From Pseudomonas caricapapayae (GTDB lineage Bacteria > Pseudomonadota > Gammaproteobacteria > Pseudomonadales > Pseudomonadaceae): DNA of 50,462 bases. Within the stretch, counting starts at the first letter, position 1; each line of letters starts with the position of its first letter. Shown piece after piece: positions 43,377 to 50,462 of this stretch. The DNA lies in NCBI RefSeq assembly GCF_001400735.1, contig NZ_LJPW01000134.1:1-50462 (forward strand), in the 5' to 3' direction. The translations under genes and the position numbers were made by a program. The notes beneath the pieces were generated by a model. It ran no database searches, had not been told where the DNA came from, and saw nothing but the letters and a program-made list of their open reading frames with translations.

Positions 43377-44077
43377 TATTTCCTCCCGCGCTTTTTGCGC
43401 GCCGCACAGCAGCAGAACCAGGCTGAGAACAGCTTGGCCAGCTTGCGAGTTGATGAGTTTCTCGGGCGGGGAAGATCGGAGTTTATGGCTCGATGTTCAC
43501 TTCAGTGTGATGTAGCAATATGCCTTGATACCCGGAATTGTCGGGATTATTAGCAGAACAAAATAATAAAGCAAAACTTTTTATTAAGTATTTTTCAAAG
43601 TAACAATTGGCAGGAACTTTGTTTTTTCAGAGCGGTCAGTACAGGGTTAAAATGTTTAAAAATACCGTTTTGGCCAATGAATACGGGGGTTTTGCCGCTG
43701 TATGATAAAGTCTTTTGAGCTGTTTTCAAAGGTCGCTAGTGTTTGGGGAATCGCCATGATGGCAAAAAGTTCCAACAAAAATAGCCGCGCTGAGGCGTGC
43801 GTCACTACAGCAGATTACTGACGCCTGATTAATGACAGGAGAAGCGAAGGGGTTCACAAAATTGGCGTTGATATAATGGCGGTGTTGAACTTTGTGGATA
43901 TAGCGAGTTTGAGGCGTGGGCAGGTAGACGGGAAGTTAATATTTAGCTTGGGTGCCACGAAAGTTACGGCTGCCTGCAGTAGTGAGTTGTAGCAGCATTA
44001 CGGGCAGTTGCCCAGTTGTTAGAAGAGAGGGATGAGCGACCCCCTCGGAATGAGGAGGGTCGCAGTACCGCGCAGAG
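43377..44077. other. AT-rich regulatory region upstream of wecB
   Basis: About 700 bp without a convincing gene. Minus-strand sites resembling AmrZ boxes (GGCAAAACCCCC within 43684-43698, and GGCCAAAACGGT near 43664-43675) lie about 300 bp before wecB. The right end (44036-44063) has a GCGACCCCCTC/GAGGAGGGTCGC hairpin just past the yebG stop. The promoter of the polysaccharide operon should lie in this region, but I could not fix it. Confidence 0.4.
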
Positions 44078-44344
44078 TCAGCCTTGCGACTCGACGGGCT
44101 CCGACAGCTCGCTCAGCGCACTGGCATTATTTTTGAACGCGGCGGCAAAAACGGCGCGATTCTTCGCCATGTAGATACTCGCATCCTCTGCATGCTTCTC
44201 CGAAATGCCCGGTACGTTCTTGATCAGGACGTCGGTGAGAAGCTCGGCCAGCTCGAGCATTTGATCGTGCGCATCGGCGAGTTTACGGTCCACGAAAGTA
44301 GTCTCCAGATCGCGGGTACTGCGGTAAAGGGTTTCAACAGCCAT
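44078..44344 (-). CDS. yebG: YebG-family DNA damage-inducible protein
   Basis: The 88-residue protein matches the YebG family: MAVETLYRSTRDLETTFVDR, DAHDQMLELAELLTDVL and DASIYMAKNRAVFAAAFK. In E. coli yebG is in the SOS regulon. A LexA-type box with an overlapping promoter lies about 180 bp upstream (44523-44538), which supports SOS control but implies a long leader. The function of YebG proteins is unknown. Confidence 0.9.
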   Translation of the reverse strand: MAVETLYRSTRDLETTFVDRKLADAHDQMLELAELLTDVLIKNVPGISEKHAEDASIYMAKNRAVFAAAFKNNASALSELSEPVESQG

Positions 44345-44741
44345 TTTGGCCTCGTCGTGTTATCCAGTGTTGAAAGGGCTAGACCCGGACGTTCAGCGCT
44401 TCACGCTCTGACCAGCGGGTGTGCAAAGCATCGGTCGTGCATGACCAGCGTGCCGGTCAGGTGTAGCGGGCACCGCATGAAGACCCGTCGCCAGCGCATC
44501 GGCGAAAGCGACTTCGTGATTACTGTGTTTTTATACAGTAAAAGCCATGTGCCAATCAACCCCTGCCTGAATAGTGGCGTTCAGGCATCTTTTTGCGCTG
44601 CAAATGTGCCTTGCGACAACCCGCCGCGCTCTCAACCATAGCCTATGGCCCTGTTCCTGCTTTAAAAAGCAGGCCACACAGGTGTCACGAGTACCCGGCA
44701 TCATCCGGTCGGCATAAACGAAGGTTCAGAGGTAGCGCGTC
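44345..44741. other. Region between yebG and psiE: LexA box and hairpins
   Basis: Besides the LexA box at 44523-44538, a hairpin TGCCTGAA/TTCAGGCA (44568-44591) followed by TCTTTTT reads rightward with no gene before it. A CCTGCTTT/AAAGCAGG palindrome (44656-44673) lies before psiE. A 32-codon minus-strand frame (44401-44499) lies in the yebG leader and has no good ribosome site. No tRNA or firm gene is seen. Confidence 0.4.
44523..44538 (-). promoter_or_regulatory. LexA box overlapping the yebG promoter
   Basis: CTGTGTTTTTATACAG fits the LexA consensus CTGTATAT-N4-ATACAG with the CTGT-N8-ACAG frame intact. On the minus strand it contains a TATAAA -10 box with TTGATT 18 bp upstream as -35, so LexA binding would block the promoter. 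Confidence 0.75.
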
Positions 44742-45230
44742 ATGGGAAACAAATGGGCAGTAAAGATAAGACACCGTGTGCATGCACAGGCCGAGTCGCT
44801 GGGCAATCTCTGCGTCGAAAGCTTCCACTTTCTGGCGTTGTTCGCGATCGGCGCGATCACCGCCTGGGCATCCGTGGTTGCGTTCCTGGGCATGGTCGAG
44901 AAGGGCAACGTCACGGTCGATGACATCCTGCTGCTGTTCATTTACCTGGAACTGGGGGCGATGACCGGGATTTATTTCAAGACCAACCACATGCCCGTGC
45001 GCTTTCTGATCTATGTCGCGATCACTGCACTGACCCGGCTGCTGATCTCTGACGTGTCCCATCACAATCCGCCGGACATTGGCATCATCTACCTGTGTGG
45101 CGGCATTCTGTTGCTGGCGTTTGCGATTCTGGTGGTGCGTTACGCGTCGTACAAATACCCGTCGGCGAAGATTCCCGACTCGTCCAGCACCGTCAAAGGC
45201 GCTGTGACGGAAGAAAAGGGCGAGATCTGA
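44742..45230 (+). CDS. psiE: PsiE-family inner-membrane protein
   Basis: The 162-residue protein belongs to the PsiE (phosphate-starvation-inducible E) family. Four hydrophobic segments are visible (near 28-48, 62-78, 86-103 and 113-132), with the conserved middle YLELGAMTGIYFKTNHMPVR and RLLISDVSHHNPPD. The role is unknown. No clear Pho box was found upstream. It converges with the lipoprotein gene across a 10-bp-stem hairpin. Confidence 0.9.
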   Translation: MGNKWAVKIRHRVHAQAESLGNLCVESFHFLALFAIGAITAWASVVAFLGMVEKGNVTVDDILLLFIYLELGAMTGIYFKTNHMPVRFLIYVAITALTRLLISDVSHHNPPDIGIIYLCGGILLLAFAILVVRYASYKYPSAKIPDSSSTVKGAVTEEKGEI

Positions 45231-45237
45231 TCGAAAC

Positions 45238-45268
45238 AATGGCGGCAACCGTGAAGGATGCCGCCATT
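45238..45268. terminator. Bidirectional hairpin between psiE and the YXWGXW lipoprotein gene
   Basis: AATGGCGGCA (45238-45247) pairs perfectly with TGCCGCCATT (45259-45268) in the gap between two convergent genes. T-runs are poor on both strands. Confidence 0.6.
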
Positions 45269-45290
45269 ACGTTGTAATGGAGGAAAGCAA

Positions 45291-45623
45291 TCAGTTAAGC
45301 CAGACCCCGGCATGCCAATGCCAGCCGTCACCCGCGCTTTCCCAGTGCGGATGCACGTAGTGATAGCCGGGTCGTTCAGCCTCCCAGTGGCCATGCACCG
45401 GCACGAAACGCTGTCCGTTCCAGTGCCAGTAACCGCGAGCCCATATATAGCCGGGACGAGGTGCCGGTTCTACTTCTATCACCCGTTCAGGGGGTGGTTG
45501 CGGCGCGATGACTTCTTCAACGTACTCATGATGTACGTGCGGTCGTTCATGCACTACCCGCTCCTCGACACAACCTGACGCTATCGCAAGTGATGCGATC
45601 AATACCCCATACCGTAAGAACAT
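45291..45623 (-). CDS. YXWGXW-repeat lipoprotein
   Basis: The 110-residue protein has a signal peptide with lipobox IASGC (about residues 14-18). A proline/glutamate-rich linker follows, then a Trp/His-rich domain with YIWARGYWHWNGQRFVPVHG and WESAGDGWHWHAGVW, variants of the YXWGXW repeat. It is probably an outer-membrane lipoprotein of unknown role. Confidence 0.85.
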   Translation of the reverse strand: MFLRYGVLIASLAIASGCVEERVVHERPHVHHEYVEEVIAPQPPPERVIEVEPAPRPGYIWARGYWHWNGQRFVPVHGHWEAERPGYHYVHPHWESAGDGWHWHAGVWLN

Positions 45624-45886
45624 GTTGCCTCCTCGGAATCATCCGCAGGTGCAGCGGCGCTGAACGCGGTGTCCAGTCGCTCGAATGTTTCTGCGCAAGG
45701 ATTGTTGTAGCAGGATGTATCTGTACTTTTGCTGAAGAAGCGGGAGGGGGACTGATGGCTGAAGGCCGGTTTTACTGGGGGAAAAGTCCGTGCAAGCAGA
45801 CTGGAGGGTATTGAACGGCAGCAACATGTGCTTGCTCTATGCAGCGCCGACACCGGGACTGCACAGAGGGGAAGGGCAGGTGTGAA

Positions 45887-46228
45887 TCAAACCCCGGCAT
45901 TCACCGTTGCATGACTCTGCGGCCACAGACCATTGGCCGGGACAGGTGTCTTTTTCAGCGTCGCGCCGTCAGTCATGGCTGCAAGGATCTTGATCGCGCT
46001 GTCGCCACGTTCGATGGCGATGCCGAATTGCACGCTTTCTATCAGCTTGCGCAGGCGTTGTGGGTCATTGCGTTGGGCAGCGCTGATCAGGCGCTTGGCA
46101 ACGACTCCACATTCGTTGGACAAGGTCAGCATGATGCTGCCGTCCAGTCCTTGAATGCTCAGATTCACCCGATAGTCGGGGTGAAAAGTGTCCGTGATCA
46201 TCTGAAAAGGATTGTCCATATCATTCAC
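45887..46228 (-). CDS. DUF3509 family protein
   Basis: The 113-residue protein matches DUF3509, a family largely confined to Pseudomonas: MDNPFQMITDTFHPDYRVNL, DGSIMLTLSNECGVVAKRLI and DPQRLRKLIESVQFGIAIE. It is cytosolic with no signal. The function is unknown. An alternative start four codons in (MDNPFQ) is possible. It is flanked upstream by a gene-poor kilobase. Confidence 0.88.
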   Translation of the reverse strand: MNDMDNPFQMITDTFHPDYRVNLSIQGLDGSIMLTLSNECGVVAKRLISAAQRNDPQRLRKLIESVQFGIAIERGDSAIKILAAMTDGATLKKTPVPANGLWPQSHATVNAGV

Positions 46229-47150
46229 CTGCTAAATGGTCTGCATAAGTTGACCGGGTAATAGTCCTTTTGGTTCTCGACGACTGATCAGCGGTTGCGT
46301 TACTCCTGCGCTTGCTGCTGACGGTGTTGCTGTCGTCTTGTGCGTTGATGACAGGGGTTGTTTGAGACGCTTTGACGCATTCACGACGTTCAGTTCGCGT
46401 CAGGCAATGGCCGTCCTGATGGCCGCTGCCTGGCGCGTACTACAGGGCATTGCATGGTTCGGGCCATATTGCGTGGACGATGTGTGAGAGGCCGCGAGGC
46501 GTGAGCACTTCGCAACCGCTTCATGGCTTGCTTTGCAGCCAGACGAGCCGGTCAATCCGATTGAAAAAATGCTCTCGAACACGCACGGTATGCACCTCCC
46601 GTACATGACCTGGTTCTCTCGCGAATGCAGTTTCCGCATGGTTTTTTGAAGTGATTGTCTGACACTTTTGCATCCGATTGTTGACGCCAGAGATTCGTAA
46701 CGGCGGGGTCGAAACCGTACTTGCCTGCTGTTCAGGTTCTGGCGTTGAGCGTCGTGCTGCCAGCGGCTGGATGAGTGCTGAGCGCTTGGTCGGTATGTAT
46801 GGGTGCTGAGGGTGGGCGGCATGATTTTTTGCTCGCTGATGGCTGTCAGATTCAGCGCTCTGGCTGCTCGGCACCGAATGTTAAATTCGATGGACGGCAC
46901 CCGAGATCGAAGTGGCTGTGAGGCAAGGGGTGTGTCAGGGTGGCCAAAGCTGTGCAGCGACCGTTTGTGGTGCGCACTGATCAGGGCATGATCAGTGCGT
47001 TGGGCACGCTGGCGGTAAAGTGTTCATCCGCTTCGAACGGTTCACGAGCCTGTGGATTGTGTTCAACGCCGCGCTTGCTTTTCCATGGCGAACAAAAAGG
47101 GCGAACCGTTGCCGGTTCGCCCTTTTCTTGCAAAACGTGTCAGCGAAGTA
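46229..47150. other. Gene-poor stretch between the DUF3509 gene and the HPF-like gene
   Basis: Several frames of 60-166 codons are open here on both strands, but all overlap one another, have weak starts and show random-looking, Arg/Ser/Cys-rich translations. I see no supported gene. The last part (47095-47126) holds the terminator for the HPF-like gene. Confidence 0.5.
47095..47126. terminator. Bidirectional terminator after the HPF-like gene
   Basis: A perfect 14-bp stem, AAAAGGGCGAACCG with CGGTTCGCCCTTTT, loop TTGC, gives T-runs on both strands. It lies 25 bp past the minus-strand stop. Confidence 0.85.
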
Positions 47151-47579
47151 TCAGGTCAGACGAGCGGCTTCTTTCTCCTGCTCTTTCTCCAGAAATTCTT
47201 CTTCGAGCAGCGCATCCGGGCTGACCGGATCTTCATCCTGTTCGGCGATGGTCGGTGCGGCGCCTCGTTTGCCGCGTAGTTTGCCAAACAGATGCTCGAG
47301 GGCGTGATCGAGTTTTACAGCAGCGCCATCCACAGCCTGATCTACCGTATCGGCCTTGTGGGAAACAGAAATGGGTTGGTGTCCTTTGGGGCGAGCTTCC
47401 ATCTGGCACTTGATGTCGTGCGGGCCAGGCTTGTCGCCGTTTTCGTCGCGGATGTGGACTTCCACGCGTGTCAGGTTTTCATCGTAGTGTTCGAGCGTGC
47501 TTTCAACGGTGGTACGAACCCACTCCTCCAGTCGGATACTGCTTTCGATGTGATTATCGCTATTGACCTGGATTTGCAT
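47151..47579 (-). CDS. HPF/RaiA-family ribosome-associated protein
   Basis: The 142-residue protein has an S30AE/RaiA-like domain (about 1-100): MQIQVNSDNHIESSIRLEEW, LTRVEVHIRDENGDKPGPHD, and the DQAVDGAAVKLDHALEHL helix. An acidic tail (EEEFLEKEQEKEA) follows. Such proteins bind idle ribosomes under stress. It differs from the canonical Hpf next to rpoN, so it is a second paralogue. A strong terminator follows. Confidence 0.88.
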   Translation of the reverse strand: MQIQVNSDNHIESSIRLEEWVRTTVESTLEHYDENLTRVEVHIRDENGDKPGPHDIKCQMEARPKGHQPISVSHKADTVDQAVDGAAVKLDHALEHLFGKLRGKRGAAPTIAEQDEDPVSPDALLEEEFLEKEQEKEAARLT

Positions 47580-47719
47580 AGTTAATCCTTATTAGGGCTT
47601 GCTCGTGCGAGGCTGGACTGCATGATTCCTGTCGGAATCGATTTCGTTTGCGCTCATTCACAGTGTTGGCGGCAATGGCCTGACAATTCAACCCCAATGT
47701 GTAAGAAATATTTCGCAGC

Positions 47720-47750
47720 AAAAAATCGCAACCCTGGCGCAAGGTTGCGA
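47720..47750 (-). terminator. Intrinsic terminator after fecA
   Basis: On the minus strand TCGCAACC pairs with GGTTGCGA (47750-47726) and is followed by TTTTTTGC. It lies about 100 bp past the fecA stop. Confidence 0.85.
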
Positions 47751-47755
47751 ATCAG

Positions 47756-47810
47756 GAGCGGACGCAGAACGTCCAGAACGGCATTCCCACGCGGAACGTG
47801 AGGGACGAGA
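47756..47810 (+). repeat. REP-like element, single copy
   Basis: The sequence GACGCAGAACGTCC, spacer, GGCATTCCCACGCGGAACGT is the same family as 15754-15802 and 50333-50387. It lies between the fecA stop and its terminator. Confidence 0.7.
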
Positions 47811-47852
47811 GGTGTCCGGGAGAACACTGCTCTCGCGCCCTGGCGTCCGAAA

Positions 47853-50201
47853 CTAGAACGCAACCGACGTCTGCACATACACCGTGCGCGGTTCGCCGAC
47901 GTACTTGCCGCGGTTGTTATCGTCGAACGAGCGCGTGTAGTACTGGCGATTGAAGATGTTTTTCATTCCGACCGCTACGTTGAGGTCTGACAACTGCGGG
48001 CCGAAATCGTAGTTGGCGCGGGTGCTGAACAGCATGTACCCGGGGATCTTGCCGGTGCTGCCATCGGCGCTCTCGGTCGCTGTGTTGGCGTTGTCGGCAA
48101 ACTGATCGCTCTGGAACGAACTGTCGACATTGAGCTTCCACGGCCCCTCGGTGTAACTGACGCCCATCGTCCCTTTATGTTTTGACGAGAACGGCACACG
48201 GTTGCCCTTGTTCGGGCCGTCTTCACGGATCGTTGCATCAACGAACGCATAGGTCGCGTAGACGTCGTAACCGGCCAGCATCGGGCTCAGGCCTTCCAGC
48301 GCATAGTTGACGCTGGTCTCGATGCCTTGATGGCGTGTTTCGCCGCGGGCGATAACGGTATCGTTGGTCTGGTTACTGTCGTACTGGTTATCGAAATTGA
48401 TCAGGAACGCACCTATCTCGGCCCGCAGGTTGCCGTTGTCGTAGCGGGTGCCCAGTTCCCAGGTACGGGCCTTTTCCGGTTTGACCTCATCGCCGGTGAC
48501 GCGGTTAGGCATCTGGCTGTACTGCACGCTGCCGAACGAGCCTTCCGTGTTGGCATACAGGTTCCAGGTGTCGGTCAGGTGATAAAGCACGTTCAATGCC
48601 GGCAGTGCGGTGCTGTAGTCGCCTTGATAACGAGCGTTGGTCAGGTTGTTGTTCTGCGCGGTGTCGATCATCTCGTAGCGAATGCCCGGCGTGATGGTCC
48701 ACTTGCCGATATCGATTCGGTCGTCAATGTAGAACGCATGGGCTTCGGTAGCGCCACGCGTGTCGCGGTCGTTGCGGCTGGCGGTGGTCGGCAGATTGCC
48801 AGTTACTGGTTCGCGGTAGCGCAGTTCGTGGCCGGCCTCGTTGACGTAGCGGTAGCCGACGCCCACCTCATGCCAGGTCTCGCCCAGGGCGAAGCCCTGC
48901 GAGAAGCGCGTTTCCAGACCACGCACCCAGTATTCGCGGGGCGACAGGGAAACGAAACTGCCCTGATCCAGATAGCCGCTGCGCAGGGTCTTGGTGAAGA
49001 ACGTGTTGGCGGTGAACACGCGCGCGTCCTGTTCGTAGCGGTAGCCGAAGTTGAACATCGTGCGGCGGCCCCAGAACTTGTCCTTGAGACGCGTCGACTG
49101 ATACGGATCGGCATCGTAATCCCTGACGCTCAGGCCACCGGGCATCTGTGCCTCGCCATCGTAGTATTGCGCCATGGCATTGAGGCTGTTGGCCTCGTCG
49201 ATCTGGTACTTGCCCTTGAGGATCAGGTCGTCGATTTCGGTGTCGCTGTGCTCACGCCGGTCGCCGCCACGCACGCCGGAATACAGAATCGCACCACCCA
49301 GACCATTGTCCGCCGTGCCGCCCGCCAGCAGGTTGCCCGTGGTCTTGAAGCCGTCATGGGTGGACGACGGGCTGGTCTCGGTCTGGATGCCGCCCTTGAG
49401 CGTGGGGGCATCGGGGATCGCGCGGGTCACGAAGTTGACGATGCCGCCCACGTTCTGCGGGCCGTAACGCACTGCGCCACCGCCGCGTACCACATCGACC
49501 GCGTCCATGTTGCCCATGCTGATCGGTGCGAAGGACAGTTGAGGCTGGCCGTAAGGGGCGAAGGGCACCGGAATGCCGTCCATCAGTACGGTAGAGCGCG
49601 AAGCCAGACGTGGATTGAGGCCACGAATACCAAAGTTCAGCGCCATGTCGTGGCTGCCGGTGCCGTTATTGTCCGGGGCATTGACGCCAGGGATGCGGTT
49701 GAGCACTTCACGCGCCGATGTCGCGCCGACACGCTCGAACTCCTCGCGACGAATCACGTCACGTGCGCCGGGATGCTCGAAAACGTTGGTCTGCTGTGCA
49801 GCGCCCAGCCAGTCGCCGACTACGGTGGACACACCCAGCTCGATGGGCGCACCAGCGGCATTGGCCGGTTGCAGGGTAAACCCGTTATTGCCATCGGCCA
49901 AAGCCTGCAGGCCGGTGCCTTCGAGCAACGCATTGAGGCCCTGCTCGGGCGTGTACTGACCTTCCAGGCCACGGCTTTTGAGGCCACTGGTGATCTGCGA
50001 ACCGTAGGAAATCAGCACGCCGGACTCTCGACCGAACTGGCTCAGCGCAGCTTCAAGCTCGCTCGGCGCGATGTGATACGCCTTGGGTGCCACATCGGCT
50101 GCCTGCGCCATCGACAAGCTGCCGACCGAGAGGCTGGCACCGAAAATGACATGGCGCAACGTGCGCACCAGCGGTGAAAGTTGGGTAGGGCGGGCTGACA
50201 T
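47853..50201 (-). CDS. fecA: FecA, TonB-dependent ferric dicitrate receptor
   Basis: The 782-residue outer-membrane receptor closely resembles E. coli FecA along its whole length. It has a signal peptide (about 1-35), an STN signalling domain (about 40-115, YHIAPSELEAALSQFGRESG), a TonB-box region, the plug (DVIRREEFERVGATSAREVL, VLMDGIPVPFAPYGQPQLS and VDVVRGGGAVRYGPQNVGG) and a 22-strand barrel ending YVQTSVAF. The STN domain means it signals through a FecR/FecI pair, whose genes should lie beyond the right edge. An alternative start at 50251 is out of frame. Confidence 0.95.
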   Translation of the reverse strand: MSARPTQLSPLVRTLRHVIFGASLSVGSLSMAQAADVAPKAYHIAPSELEAALSQFGRESGVLISYGSQITSGLKSRGLEGQYTPEQGLNALLEGTGLQALADGNNGFTLQPANAAGAPIELGVSTVVGDWLGAAQQTNVFEHPGARDVIRREEFERVGATSAREVLNRIPGVNAPDNNGTGSHDMALNFGIRGLNPRLASRSTVLMDGIPVPFAPYGQPQLSFAPISMGNMDAVDVVRGGGAVRYGPQNVGGIVNFVTRAIPDAPTLKGGIQTETSPSSTHDGFKTTGNLLAGGTADNGLGGAILYSGVRGGDRREHSDTEIDDLILKGKYQIDEANSLNAMAQYYDGEAQMPGGLSVRDYDADPYQSTRLKDKFWGRRTMFNFGYRYEQDARVFTANTFFTKTLRSGYLDQGSFVSLSPREYWVRGLETRFSQGFALGETWHEVGVGYRYVNEAGHELRYREPVTGNLPTTASRNDRDTRGATEAHAFYIDDRIDIGKWTITPGIRYEMIDTAQNNNLTNARYQGDYSTALPALNVLYHLTDTWNLYANTEGSFGSVQYSQMPNRVTGDEVKPEKARTWELGTRYDNGNLRAEIGAFLINFDNQYDSNQTNDTVIARGETRHQGIETSVNYALEGLSPMLAGYDVYATYAFVDATIREDGPNKGNRVPFSSKHKGTMGVSYTEGPWKLNVDSSFQSDQFADNANTATESADGSTGKIPGYMLFSTRANYDFGPQLSDLNVAVGMKNIFNRQYYTRSFDDNNRGKYVGEPRTVYVQTSVAF

Positions 50202-50332
50202 GCAGAAGTCCTTTGACCGGAAGGTTGAGAGATGCTTTCCCTGTCTGTCACGCGAGGAGTGGAAAACGGCTCACATTTTTTTGAAAAATTTTAGCCGGCC
50301 AGCGCAAATCCAACTGACACCACAAAACCGCC

Positions 50333-50387
50333 GTGTGACGCAGAGCGTCACGAACTGCATGCCCACGCGGAGCGTAGGCACGATAGT
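50333..50387 (+). repeat. REP-like element upstream of fecA
   Basis: GTGACGCAGAGCGTCAC, spacer, GCATGCCCACGCGGAGCGT. It is the cleanest copy of the family found at 15698-15802 and 47756-47810, and lies about 130 bp upstream of fecA. Confidence 0.75.
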
Positions 50388-50462
50388 CATCCGTGCTTTT
50401 AGCCAAACAGCTCTAAAACGCTTTTCCACCGCGATGGCACAGACGACACAGAGTGCGACGTA

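Noticed and set aside
46400..46900. A 166-codon minus-strand frame and overlapping frames in the gene-poor kilobase
   Set aside because: No good ribosome site, no recognisable motif and a random-looking Ser/Arg/Cys composition; several frames compete for the same DNA.
48327..50177. A 616-codon open frame antisense to fecA
   Set aside because: It is the complement of a strongly supported receptor gene in GC-rich DNA; its translation has no domains and an odd composition.
1..50462. CRISPR arrays, tRNA, rRNA or intact insertion sequences
   Set aside because: No regularly spaced direct repeats, no cloverleaf-like sequences and no transposase frames with terminal repeats were seen on reading both strands.

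Overview
The window is bacterial, gene-dense and GC-rich, with the gene content of a Pseudomonas of the P. syringae group. Indicators are a HopJ-family protein, a FecA receptor, DUF3509 and DUF3565 proteins, a YihG-type acyltransferase, a monofunctional CysZ, and REP-like palindromes of the pseudomonad type. The assignment rests on gene families only and was not checked against any database.

Layout. Positions 1-5100 hold the end of a DUF1329 gene, a 920-residue MalT-type LuxR regulator and a convergent HD-GYP c-di-GMP phosphodiesterase. Positions 5383-14839 form a pyrimidine island: a leftward rutABCDF operon (no rutE or rutG), rutR, and a rightward four-gene BMP-type nucleoside/nucleobase ABC transporter. 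The two operons are headed by near-mirror control regions. Each has a GCAC-N7-GTGC (NtrC-like) site inside an exact 24-bp inverted repeat, a RutR-like palindrome and a sigma-54 type -24/-12 element at the same spacing. Positions 14953-21774 are mostly housekeeping: an OmpA-like lipoprotein, yihG, pta, a DUF3565 protein, slyD, a glutathione peroxidase and an old-yellow-enzyme reductase. A GT4 glycosyltransferase follows (21743-22963), then an AT-rich stretch (22964-23866) holding a decayed gene with an in-frame stop.

Positions 24561-33658 carry a small uncharacterised gene, cysZ, trxB with a structured leader, a leftward operon folM-folE-folX-DUF1244-hopJ, a monooxygenase-like membrane protein, a flavodoxin, a MFE-2-like dehydrogenase and an unknown gene.

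Positions 33854-43376 form one leftward polysaccharide locus: wecB, a bcsB-like gene, nfrB, nfrA, a ybcH-like gene and sirB1. WecB would supply UDP-ManNAc. NfrB, a GT2 synthase with C-terminal MshEN c-di-GMP-binding repeats, would polymerise it. The BcsB-like protein would guide the chain in the periplasm and NfrA would export it. This resembles the N4 glycan receptor (NGR) pathway of E. coli but adds a cellulose-synthase-type BcsB partner and a linked wecB. It is the most interesting system in the window.

Positions 44078-50462 hold a YebG gene with a LexA box, psiE, a YXWGXW lipoprotein, a DUF3509 protein, a gene-poor kilobase, an HPF/RaiA-like protein and fecA. I saw no rRNA, tRNA, CRISPR array or intact insertion sequence.
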